Positions 43,001 through 55,400 of a stretch of DNA of 64,000 nt are shown here, in pieces (the first letter of the stretch is position 1; every line of letters begins with the position of its first letter). The notes beneath the pieces were generated by a model. That model had not been told where the DNA came from. It saw only the letters and a program-made list of their open reading frames with translations, and searched no databases. Location of the stretch: positions 434,001 to 498,000 of the forward strand of contig JBBELK010000003.1 of NCBI GenBank assembly GCA_037783545.1. The letters are read 5' to 3'. The position numbers and the translations under genes are program-made. The DNA is from Henricia sp. BOLD:AAB3569 (taxonomy: Eukaryota > Echinodermata > Asteroidea > Spinulosida > Echinasteridae).

Positions 43001-46000
43001 TGATTGTTAGGTTACAACGAAATCCATTTCTGGAAAAACCTGGACAAGCTCTTTAAAAGGCACAGGCTTGTCAGCATTGCGCGCGTGCCAAATTCAAGCC
43101 ACGAAATACGCAGCTCCGTGCCTTTGCTATGAAGCTGCGTATTTCGTAGCCAAAATTCAAGCATTTTAATATGTCAATGAATACACACCGTTGAGTTGCA
43201 TCGTCCATGATGGTACTTCGGACAAGGAGTGGCGTATCCATCTTTGCAAAGCTATAATATGATAAAAACAATTGGACATAAGGCGGTTAAAAATGAAAGG
43301 AACTGAAAATTGAAAATAATTTAAAGCCCCGATACATCATTTGCAGTTGCCCAAAATGTTGACAAGAAAAACCCAACTAAAAGTGTTGATAGCAATGATA
43401 ACAAACACCACATTATTTTTTTCCTGTGTAAAATGGTACCTTTGTGTGAGAAATTGCCAACTGAATGTCCTTTAAATGTTACAAAAACATTGCATGATTT
43501 TTAAGGTTTTCTGAAGTACACTGTATTACTGTATCTACGCTACTCACAATAAGTTAGGGATATTGTGGGGTGTACACAAATATTTTATCGAGAGTATGTA
43601 TCCTGCTTGAATGATTTTGCATATGATTAGACAATTGTATCTGCATGACAGACACACCTTGTCATAGGAATAGGTGAAAACAGTCATTCAAAAACTAACA
43701 ACATTTCAATATCAACAAAAACAAATGGTAAATTTATAAAATGTTGGGAAAAAAAGTTGAAACCTATTTTTTCAGGGTTGATGGTAAATTTATAAAATGT
43801 TCAGTGGGAAAAAATGTTTACTTATTTTTCAGGGTCAACAGTTAATTTATAAAATGTTGAAACTTGTTTTTGAGGATTGACATTAAATTATCAGTGTTGA
43901 ATTATTTCCGCTTTGGCGTGCCAAAGTATACTGCGCTCTGTAAAACCATAAAAATGTTGACAGCTTTTGACGGCCCCCTATCTGGCAATTTAATGTCGGT
44001 TTCCTTTTTTCTGGGACACTATATATAAATTGAAAATTCAAATTACACTCGACCAAAAAAGTTCTGTCACCAGTAAGACATTTATAAATATTTATTATTA
44101 AATTGGATTTAATGTAGGAAAATAATATATCAAATTTTAGCTGAACATATCCCTCAAAGGAATAGAGCTCAAGAGAGATCATGATGGCAAGCTTCACTGA
44201 ACAGGAATGCAACAAAGGAGTGTAGGGTCAGAATGAAAAACACCAAAGAACAATGCAACTTGTGATTTGGGCAATTTGTGTGTAGACAATTAGGAAATTT
44301 TTAAGTGAGTTTGGATTTATCAATGTCTTGTCAAAAACATCCAAATCAAAATGGTTAAATTGTCCAATCTGAATCGTGCCATTGCATTAGGTATGGTGGA
44401 AGCAAAATACTGAACTGTAACTCCCCTTGCTTGAGTGCAGTAAAGTTGACATCGTTGTTTTTCATTCTGACCCCACACTCCTTTGTTGCATTCTTGTTCC
44501 GCGAAGCTTGCCATCATGGATTCTGTTGAGCTCTATTCCTTTGAGTGATATGTTCAGCTAAAATTTGATATATTATTTTCCTACATTAAATCCAATTTCA
44601 TAATAAATATCTACAAACCGCTTACTGGTGACAGAACTCTTTTGGTCGAGTGTACAAAATACATACCCATCCAATTGGGCACTCGGAGCACTGACCGGCA
44701 TGGCCGAATGAATGTTCAGTGATGGACTTGTTGCAGGGCGACCTATCCGATAGATCACAACGTCCACACGGTGTCTGCTTCCCCGCACCATCACAGTAGA
44801 ACGTTGTCAGGCATCGTTTACACTCCGATAACACTTAAATTAGAAAATTAGAAAATTATTTTATAATGATTTAGGACGCGGTTTAATTTACTAAGCCTAG
44901 GAAGCAGTTTGTGAATTTGTAAAATAAAAAAAAATTAAAAAAGTAATACAGGATTGGCCTTTAATAACCGTTCATCCTCGCAACAGTGCCTCTTTAACAA
45001 GGGCCAATCAAGATGCTTGACAATCAAAAAACTTGACAAAACATGACAAACTACATCGAATTATATGAATGACATGGTTAGATACAGCAATTTGTTGAAT
45101 CTTGATTTCCACCAAACTGGTACGCTTATTTTGTCACAGCAATTTTACAGCATATCTTCTAGTCGATGGAAAGACACCGTGGGCGCCGCCACTGTACCAA
45201 TTTTTTCCAGACATTGATCGTGCATGCGCGATGCCAAATTGAAGTGAGGCGCGCAACACTATGTGTCGTTGAATACTGCGTATTGTAAACTCTCATGAAC
45301 GAACACATACTGCCCACGCAGCACGTACCAAGTACATGATGTACATTTACGCACACGAACCAATGGCATTGTGTAACGAAATTGCACTACATTCGTTTGA
45401 GCGCGCAAGTATGTCAAAAATTTAAAGGATTTGGCGCATGCTCATGCTCATGCTCATTGATTAACAATTCGGAGCATAACATTTATAATATTTAGAACAT
45501 TTAAACACATTTCAATGAAGAAAATAAAGAACAAAAATCATGTCCAATGTGCCTACGTACGTTTGTATCGTGTCTCTGTTCTGCACCCTATGACTTCAAT
45601 TCGGAGACAGACGCGGTTGTGCCATGATTTTGGTAGTATTCGCAGGTACTGGCCGTAGATTTCATCAAAGGTGACTTCAACGACCGTTTCTTGGTCAGAG
45701 TTTCCAAAGAAGAGCTGACAAGAATCAATAAACGAAAAAAGCAAGCTAATAAAATATTGACCGATTATCAGAAATACATGAACACACATTCTGCGCATGC
45801 ACGAACTTACATTGACTGTGACGTGACTAGTAGAGTTTGTGCAGCGTCTTGACAACAAGACGTCGCAATGTGCATACCAACGATCTGAGCGAAAATGCAA
45901 ATAGCCTACGCCAACGATCTAATCATTGTGTGTTTGTTGTCCGTTTTGGAACAAAAATACTGATTAAAACCCAGTGTGCATATCTCCACATACCAGGAAA

Positions 46001-46645
46001 ACAGGATCGTTTTCTTCGTTTCATGTATAAGACTCTCAATAGCAACAACAGTAACATTCCTGATTATCTAGAACTTTGCGATTCGTATAAACTTTCTCCA
46101 CTGTCTGTTAGGCGTACCGTCAATGACTGTTTATTTCTGTATAAACACTTTCACAACCATTTTAGCTTGACCGATGCCAACCCTTTCAGTTTGTATGCGC
46201 CTGTGCGACGGACAAGGCTTGCCAACGAACACATCTTACATGTCCCACGGAGTCGCGTTGAGGTCACAAAGCGTGGATTTGTTTCCAGAATTTCTTCCAC
46301 CTACAACGGACTCCATGGGAGATGTGATGTGTTCGGTGTCGTAAGCCTTGGAAGTTTCCGGAACCAGATTTACCGTGTGATTGCAGCTAATACAGTTTAA
46401 TGTGCTTTGTGATTGTTTGCCATTTTTCTTGTACATAGTCCCAGTTCTTGTATTTATATTATTTATTATATTTTCAATTATTGAATTTGCTTTTTTTCTG
46501 CAGACTATGGTCTATGTAAACATTTATTTATATGATTGTTATATTGCAACATGGTTTATTTAATTTAATTTAATTTAATTATATACATGTAATTTATTTA
46601 CACCAACCTGTAATTGGCGACTTGATCACTGTTGGATTTGGTTAA

Positions 46646-46688
<43 letters not shown>

Positions 46689-48804
46689 GCCTTTTGAAAA
46701 TCACCCCATTTGTGCAATGATTTGCGAGGCAAATTTAGGCATGTGAAAGTATGCAATATGCCCAACCTCAGGGCTTTCTGCCAAGTAAACAGCTAGTCCT
46801 AGCAAATTTGCAAATAGTGTCCACAGAAGGCGGTATTTTAAAGTTTACATCAAGCGAAAATATTGTCTTCTTACGTTACTTCGATGGTGTACATTGACAT
46901 GAATATGCATATTACATGTATACCTAGCGCAGCATTGATTGCGCATCACGTATCGCGTACAAGCACACTTGGCCCTTAGTTACATGTAAACTTTAATGCG
47001 CATAATGTGGTACACAGCGCCCTCATTTGAGATGAAGTTCACAAATTTGCAGAAACAGCATGACGGTTATTTTTGTTAAATTCTCCTAAAGAAACTCTAC
47101 AGAGTGAGTAAATTTATATCTCCAAAACTTGCCTAGATATTTTTTTTTTGACAATGCTAGGCATACGCAGATTGTGACAACCATCAGACTGTAGTGAAAC
47201 TTGCAACGGTCGAGTTGGTACAACGGTCAAGTTGACCTAGTACTGCACTATAGATTGGTTCCCGATCCCTATAGATTGGTTCGCTTATTGCGAAAATATA
47301 GGGATCGGTAAAGGGCAGCCAAGACTGGCAGAATTCTGCTCGTCACGTGGTTATTATTATTATTTTTTTAGTAAGTGCGCAGATTTTGCATTGACATTTG
47401 TAACTTGGCCGTGCGTGTCGAACATATCCAATTTTGAAATAAAGTACATTGCCTAAAGCAAAGGGCTTGGCCAATTTTTAAATATAAAAAACACAATGCG
47501 CACGCACAAAGACGACCAATTACAGAGCAAGATGAAGCGCCCTTTACCTGTCCTTAGATTCTCCTGTGTGGAATATGTGGACGGGAACCAGTCTAGTACT
47601 GCACCCGTTTTCATGTACACAGCACATGCGGCGCGCGTGGGGAGTCAGGTCAAGTCGACCGTTCCGATTGTTCCAGTTTTCAACACTGTTAACACTTAAA
47701 AATCTGAAAAAATACGATAAAATCGGACTAGTTGGCAGGTATGCACAACCCCTATAATGTAGGAAATTTTGACTCACTCTGTATTTTTAATATTCAGAGA
47801 CGGAATTAGCTCACCTTTTCCGAACTGTTAGCATCCATGACACTATACCATGTGCCACTGGAGTCATTAGCATAAGTCACAGAATACGTCTCGACCCATG
47901 CGTCCTCATCAGCGCATCCTTGCGTTTGGACACCAGACAAGATGTAAACGGACAGCAAGTTGACTTGGTACCACGGGTCGGTGTCCGAAGGATCGGGAAT
48001 CCACCCTAAAAAGGAAACTTTGTTAATTGTACCCACTATGCCAAGACCGTACAAACATATCATCGCAGACACCGCAAACTGACACCCAAGTGTAGGCGAG
48101 TCTTTCCACGGTAAAGGGGGCATTTTGGCAACACAGACCATATTTTCCAGAAAATACCTTTGTCTGGTCTCAAAATAAAAGTTTCAGTTGTTCTGAAGAG
48201 ATAACTCAGGCCCAAAAAGGGTTACAAATAGTGTGACAACATGCCTTTCTAAAAACACTGTGTACAAATTTCCAATATACGCTCGTAACCGGGACGGCCT
48301 AAAATGTAACACAAGTGTCCGTCCCGGTTACGAGCGTATATTGTAAATTTGTACACAGGGTTTTTAGAAAGGCATGTTGTTGCACTATTTTTGGGCCCAA
48401 GTTATCTCCTCAGAACAACTGAAACTTATTTCTTTTATTTTGAGACCAGACAAAGGTATTTCCTCGAAAATATGGTCTGTGTGTTGCCAAAATGTCCCCT
48501 TTACTGTGGAAAGACCCACTTCACTTCGTGAAAATGCAGTGGGGGTCCACACGTTTTCACGAACCGCCACGCATGTACATGTGTACTCGTCGTACACTGA
48601 GGACTCATAATATAATGCAAAGATTTGGTTTCACAAAGTGATATGCAAGTTTTCTGTAGATTTATTCGACAATGAAATGAAAAACCCACTCTATTTACTT
48701 ATGGGATATAATAAATAGTAACCAAAACACTTTCTAATTTGTTAATCCAGAAATATTTTTTAGGGGGCGTGGGGGTTGGGGGGGGGGGGGGGGGGGGGGG
48801 GGGT

Positions 48805-48881
<77 letters not shown>

Positions 48882-51800
48882 CGGGGCGGGGGGGGGGGGG
48901 GATGAGAATCAAAATTTCTTTTTTAAAACTCTCGTCCCAATGTTAACAACGTGATATTCGTGATATTTAGGGTCCAAGTTACCTGGGGCCAATTTCATAA
49001 AACATGTTACGCTTAATCAAAAATGTTGGATTAAGCATAGCAGGAATATTCGCTCAAGCAAGGCCGTATTTCATAAAGCTTGTTGTTCTATTAGCGCGTA
49101 GAGAGTGCGCGTGCAACGCTGTCATCGGTTTTGTTCAAACGCGTTCATTGTCTGCTTTCATCAGTCAACGTCAACATTTTCAAGTACCATCATCGGTTAT
49201 GTTTCCATTTTGGATTGATTATCACTACCACAGAAGACCCTTAATTGCCTTATTTCAACAACAGCTGAAAGTTGTGTATAGTTAGAAAACGTGTCTCGAA
49301 ATTTGACGAGAATGGCGAAGAAAAAATATGGCGACACGTTGGCAAAAAATCGGTAGGTTAGCATGCGGTTTGGTTTGCTAGTGCTTAAACAGTTTTATGA
49401 AATGGAGAGAGGGCTGCTTAATTAAAATCGGGTGCTAACATGTTTTATGAAATTGGCCCCAGGACTACTTCCGTAGAACAATTTTGTTATGGGAACAATT
49501 TTAGGGAGGGGAGGGGGGAGGGGGAGTTAGCGGGTACTGTAGCCCCTTCAGCCCCTCCCCTGGATCCACTAATGATACAAAGACTGTTAAAGGAGCGAGT
49601 TCAGCATTTTTTTAAAACTGTCACAAACTTGGTTATCTCTGTGAGATTGAGGATGTGTATGATAAAAAATATATAAAATACCTCCCCAAAATACTTTCCA
49701 TGGAAAGAAAACAGGACATTCGCAATCTCCAATTTGGATGTGGAAGCAAAAAGGTTGGTGTAATCACTGCACTGCTTTATATCCATATAAATTAGTTTAC
49801 AAAAATTGTTTTTTTTACGATATCTTTAAAAAAAAATACGGATTGAGAGCGCGAAATTTTAGAATATGTAATGAGAAAAATATGACAAATGATATGGTAT
49901 CAAAATCTCAGTATACATACCAGCACCGATTGCATTCTTGATGTCAGGAATGGCGTTTAGCCTAGCACGTTCTAGATTGTGTATCTGGTCTGCTGTGGAC
50001 GAGGCAGATAACATCTCGTATCGAATCGAGCCACTTTCCATTCCAAGAGGTTGGATACAACCTATAACGGGGTCAAAAGAAAGAAAACAAATGCTTTTAT
50101 GCAAAACTGATAATTATGCAAAAACGAAGATTATGGTGTCCATTTATTACTCTTCAATCAAATCGTCAGCCTTTTCACGAAGTGGCGAATCCGTAAAAAA
50201 AAAACATTTTTTAAAGCAATTTCTGTACCCACTCAAAATTAACACATTCAACCGAGTCCCTCAGCCTTGTCCCAGTGCACCACACCCACTGACACGTGCA
50301 CTGTACACAAAACTCCACGTGTATTGAGACGTTGGTCTTAGAAAGAAAACGATCTCCGATTTGACGAGAAAAGATCCCTATCTTCCTCTCGTCTAATCAA
50401 AATAATTTTTACATAGATTGAAAGCTTATTATATAATAATTATAGTTGGTTCTCAAACCAACTTCTGCAGTGTACATTGGCATGACAAATGTACAAATCT
50501 CTACTCTAACTTCGTATACTAAAGCGCAGCATTGATCGTACATCATGTAGAGCGTGCAAGCACGCTCGGCCCTTAGTTACATGTAAACAATTACTGCGCG
50601 TGCGAGTAACGCGCCATCATTTGACACAGGGAGTTCACAAATTTCTGGTAATGTTTTGGTTTTACAGCCAAGTCAGGTTTGTTAGACATTAGGCCTACAT
50701 ACCATTTGATGAATCGATGTAATATTTGGGAATCCTGAAGATCACCCCACCAATGTTGTCAACGCTGAGGTCAAGCTGTGTAGGATCCCCGATTACGTCA
50801 AACAGACATGAGTTACTGAGTGTTATGTTGATATGTTGGGTTACGCCAAGAGCCGGAGTCCCTCCGTCCACACCAAGAAGTTGTATCTGTACTTCGGTGA
50901 AGCTGCCGTCGAGTACGGGGCTGTGAAAAAAACATGTTTGAGATGATTTTTATTAGTTTGAACGTGCATCGTTTTATAAATAATTTAGAAAGCCACACCA
51001 TCACGTTTATAATAGTCCATGACCGAAGATCACACATTTAGGGGTAAATGTACTACTCAGGGGGACCAATTCCCTTATGGAAAGCCACACCATCACGTTT
51101 ATAATAGTCCATGACCGAAGATCACACATTTAGGGGTAAATGTACTACTCAGGGGGACCAATTCCCTTATGGATTTTTAAGATATAAAAAATGTGACCTG
51201 CCACGGCAAAATGAGGAATGTTCCCCATATTTTACTTTTTGAGATTTATACACTAGAAGAAAGACCAATTCTTCATCTTTCCAATGACACCAAATTTATT
51301 TCTGTAACTTACTGCATTTGGGGAATATGGCGCAAAAAAAGATGACACAGCGCGCTGTTGAAAAAAAGACTTTTTGAGAAAAACGGCTTTGAAAGAAAAA
51401 AAACTTGTGTCATGCAGCTCGTGCAGCTGAAAATCAGAAAATCTCATTTTTAACAGGTTTATTGAACAATTTGACAAAAAACAACTATGCTAGGATGAAT
51501 CTTGAATACTTATGCAATGCCAATATGCAAAAAACCCAAAATTTATTATTGACAATTGTTTAACGTATATTGGTTCTGGTGATTTCATAAGGGCAGCGAT
51601 AATATAAGGGCCTCGGCGCCTTTGAATAACGGTGTTAGATACTGTGCGCCTTACAAATGCTGTGTCATTATTTCTCTATTTTATCCAATGGGGCGACACT
51701 TTTTGTGTAGAGAGTCATATAAGGGCGACGTGGTTGGTTAGGGCGACAATTTGGCGTAACCCCAATATTTTGGAGGTCAAAAACCATTTTTTTTAGGTCA

Positions 51801-52461
51801 AAGACCAATTTTTTTTAAATCGAGAACCATTTTTATTAGGTGTAGAACCATTTTTGGAAGCTTCGGGTTACAGAAATTTGGTGTCCAATCGATGTCTTTT
51901 AGCCGAAATTTCGGTGGTAGTTTGGCAAAGTCTTACCAAAGTCTTTGCAGCATTAAGTGATATTTTTCTATTTTATCCAATGGGGCGACCCTTTTTGTGT
52001 ACAGAGTCCTATAAGGGCGACGCGGTTGGTTAGGGCGATAATTTGGCGTAGCCCCAATATTTTGGAAGTCAAAAACCATTTGGTGGTCGTCTGGCAAAGT
52101 TTTACCGGTGGGTCCCCCTTTGCAGCATTAAGTGACATTATTTCTCTATTTTATCCAATGGGGCGACACTTTTTGTGTAGAGAGCCCTATTAGGGCGACG
52201 CGCTCTATTAGGACGACAATTTGGTGTAGCCCCAATATTTTGGAAGTCAAAATCCATTTTTTTAGGTCAAAATCCATCTTTTTCAAATCGAGAACCATTT
52301 TTATTAGGTCTAGAAGCATTTTTATTAGGTGTGGAACCATTTTTGGAACCTTCGGGTAACAGAAATTTGGTGTCCAATCAATGTTTTTTAGCCGAAATTT
52401 CGGTGGTCGTCTGCCAAAGTCATACCGGCGTGTCGTCACTTTGCAGCATTAAGAGATATTC

Positions 52462-52498
<37 letters not shown>

Positions 52499-55400
52499 TA
52501 CCTAAAGCTCACAATTTTCCAGACCCCCTGGCCGGGCATGTTTTCGGCACACATTAAGAGCCGCAACCCCACCCTTAACCAAAAGCTAAATCCGCCCCTG
52601 AAACAACAAACAAACATCAATGCAATTACGTACATTTCATGAACTCTCCGAAAGTGCAATGTGACGTCACCATTTACCCCGCTGTCTGCGTCCTTCACAA
52701 TCACATGTGCAATTGGCCCTTCCTGCAATACTGGTAGAGGCATGAGACTAGCTCTGTCAATGGACACTTCCGGGCAGTTGTCATTCACTTCTTCTACATA
52801 GATCTATGCATGAAGGGGAAAGAAAACCTTCATTGAATAAAAAAAACAAACAAACAGCCCAAAACCCAACAAACAAACAACCTACACATGTATAATGTTA
52901 AACAAACATTCATAAATACAGTTTACGAATCTCTATTGGCTGATAGCACGTCATGTGGCCAGACTTAAAGATAGTATACATGATTAGTAAACTGTTACAA
53001 ATAGTTTTAATCCCGTGTGATTGAAGATATGCATGTCGATGATTAAAACGAACCTGAGCAAAAACCAGCTCCGTACTTCATCTAACTTTTGAGAAAACAG
53101 TCAAAAAAGGGTTTGCAGTCATTTCGCCCAAAAACCACTTGTCCCTGAACCATTTCGCCCTGAACCATTTCGCCCTGAACCACGGCCAATGCACAAAGTG
53201 GTTTTGGGGCGATGTAGCATTTGGGGGCGAAATGGCACTTGGGCGAAATGGTTTTGGGGCGAATTGAATTTTCATCTCATGAGACGAAAAATAAATGTTT
53301 TACTAATTTCTCAAAGACTATAGCACTTTAGACAAGGGGAAGTTTTCTACGGTCATCATGTTTATATTGTGTAAGTTAGGCATAAATCTGTGAACAATTC
53401 TGATTTTCGAGATTACCAATGATGTATACTGCCTTTAAACGGACGATAAAGACCGGCCACCGCCAGTCTTAAATACTTTTTAGCCTAGCTCTTGCCCGCT
53501 CCCTATTTTCAGCGCTTATGGAAGACGCACTCGCACACAGGAACTGCACGCGGCCGGAAGCAAAATGTGCACTGTGTAAAGTACTGTGTGGTGCGTGCAT
53601 GTACAACACACCTGCATTACGTGCAATGCGCGCGATCGAACAAAAACAACACGACGCACAGCAGATTGAAAAAACGCGGTCATGTATGTAACTAAAAGTA
53701 AATTGCAAAACGACAAGATTATCAAAGAATTTTTGTAAGTTTTATCGAAGAATCTTTTGAAGTGACCAACTTCAAAAGCGATTTTCTCAAAACAAAGCTT
53801 TACTACTGCCTTTGCGGATACACCACTTCGTGAAAAGGCAGACAAATGATTGATTGCTTACCTTAATTACGAATATGCCTTCAGCATGTCTCAGGGCCGT
53901 GTACTCTGTAACCATCAGCTCAAGGTGGTGCGACGTAGCAGCTTCATAGTCTAGTGGCTTGCTAAGAATGATAAGCGCACTGCCATTGCTGATATCAAAT
54001 ACCTCAGAATTGTTAACCAGTCCTTCAGAGCTTGCTGGAATAAAACAAATGTGCCGAGTCATCAGGGGTCGACTCCGAAGAAAAAAAAATTACATGCACT
54101 GGTACGGTGCATGTAGCCTAATAAAAAAAGTTACATGCACACAAATAACAAAAACGAGTATTATTTATAAAAAAAAAAAAAGCTTACCGTTCACGGCTGG
54201 CATGTAGCAAGGAATGAAATCAATCCCGAAAGCACTCTCGATCGGCAGGGTAGAGGTAGGAGTTGGTCTAGCAGCTTGGGATGCCTCAGTTTTATTGACT
54301 ATAGTAAATTGCTCGGCCCAATACCCTAAAACCAATAATTGTATATAAACTCCTCAAATTTTTTTGGGAAAGTCAAGTTTGACTGACGATTTCTCTCTTG
54401 TTACTAAATAATTTTCCTTGAATTTGGTATCATTGGAAAGCCTGGTTATTCCTCTTCACAGTGATGTGTCATTTGTGATGATTAATCAATTGGGGTATGT
54501 GCAGTATAGCGGAATACAGGGGGTGGGTGGAAAGTGAAATGTCACATGTATGACAACGGTTCACGCTACTCGTATGACAACGGTTCACGCTACTTGTATG
54601 TCCATTCGTTTTACACAGAAGCCACAAGGGGAACATTTTACATGCATTTTTCTGTTAAAACGATCCCAAATCAACAGGCAGGACAGGTAGTGTATCGCTA
54701 TAAAAAGCTTTTTACAAATATTTTCTTCTAAAAGAATAATAGAATTTACTGAACGCAAACACAATGGAAGTAAAACGTAAGCGTGAACCAGTGACCATAG
54801 AAACCATCCAGGTCAGTGACCCCAATATGACGTCACAACTCTACCAGCAAATTCAAAAAAATGTCCTGCTTAAAAAGCATGGACGACAAGGCTCTGTGTG
54901 TTGGTGCATCTGCAATTATAATATAAAAAGTGAAAGTCGAAAGCGATTACGCCAAAAAACAACGTGACGGATGTGGGCTCGTCCAGTCTTTAGTCACTGG
55001 GGTGATAACATCTTGAACGGTCACGTGATCACGGTCGGCTGGCTCTAATCACTGGTTCCTGATTGGTTCAGACATAAAACCTGCATGACCAAACAGATGT
55101 TTGTCAATACATGCATGCTGCATGTCCAAACACCGGCAAACATTGTTTGGTGAAGTTTGCCGTGTTTACTCATATTCGTTTTATGGGCTGTCCACACCTA
55201 AAAAACCTGAAGTTTGGTCACGTTTTATGTGAAATGTTTGCCAGTGTGGACGAGGCTTTCAAAATGTTTTGGTTGGTGGGGTGACGTGGTGAGGTGGGGT
55301 GGGGTGGGGCTGGGGTGGGGTGCGTGTATATTTGCCTCCAATCGTGGACCTTCATAGCAATAAACACATTCAATCCGTGGACCTTTAACGAACGTGGACC

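Larger units (their letters stand above)
45770..47060. repeat. Dispersed repeat carrying the LINE insertion
   Basis: The segments flanking the LINE (45770-45965 and 46697-47060) match, in inverse orientation, the segment at 62.86-63.45 kb (shared GGCAAATTTAG/TTTGCCTCGCAAATC, GTACACCATCGAAG and CTGATCGTTGGTATGCAC). A further partial copy lies at 50.46-50.65 kb. Confidence 0.7.

Noticed and set aside
48739..48954. Poly-glycine open frame
   Set aside because: It is the translation of the G tract.
50726..50926. Forward frame at 50.7-50.9 kb
   Set aside because: Antisense shadow of exon 8, whose minus-strand reading fits cadherin motifs and intron phases.
52630..52634. Alternative exon 7 donor GTAATT
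   Set aside because: It yields phase 0 while exon 8 needs phase 2.
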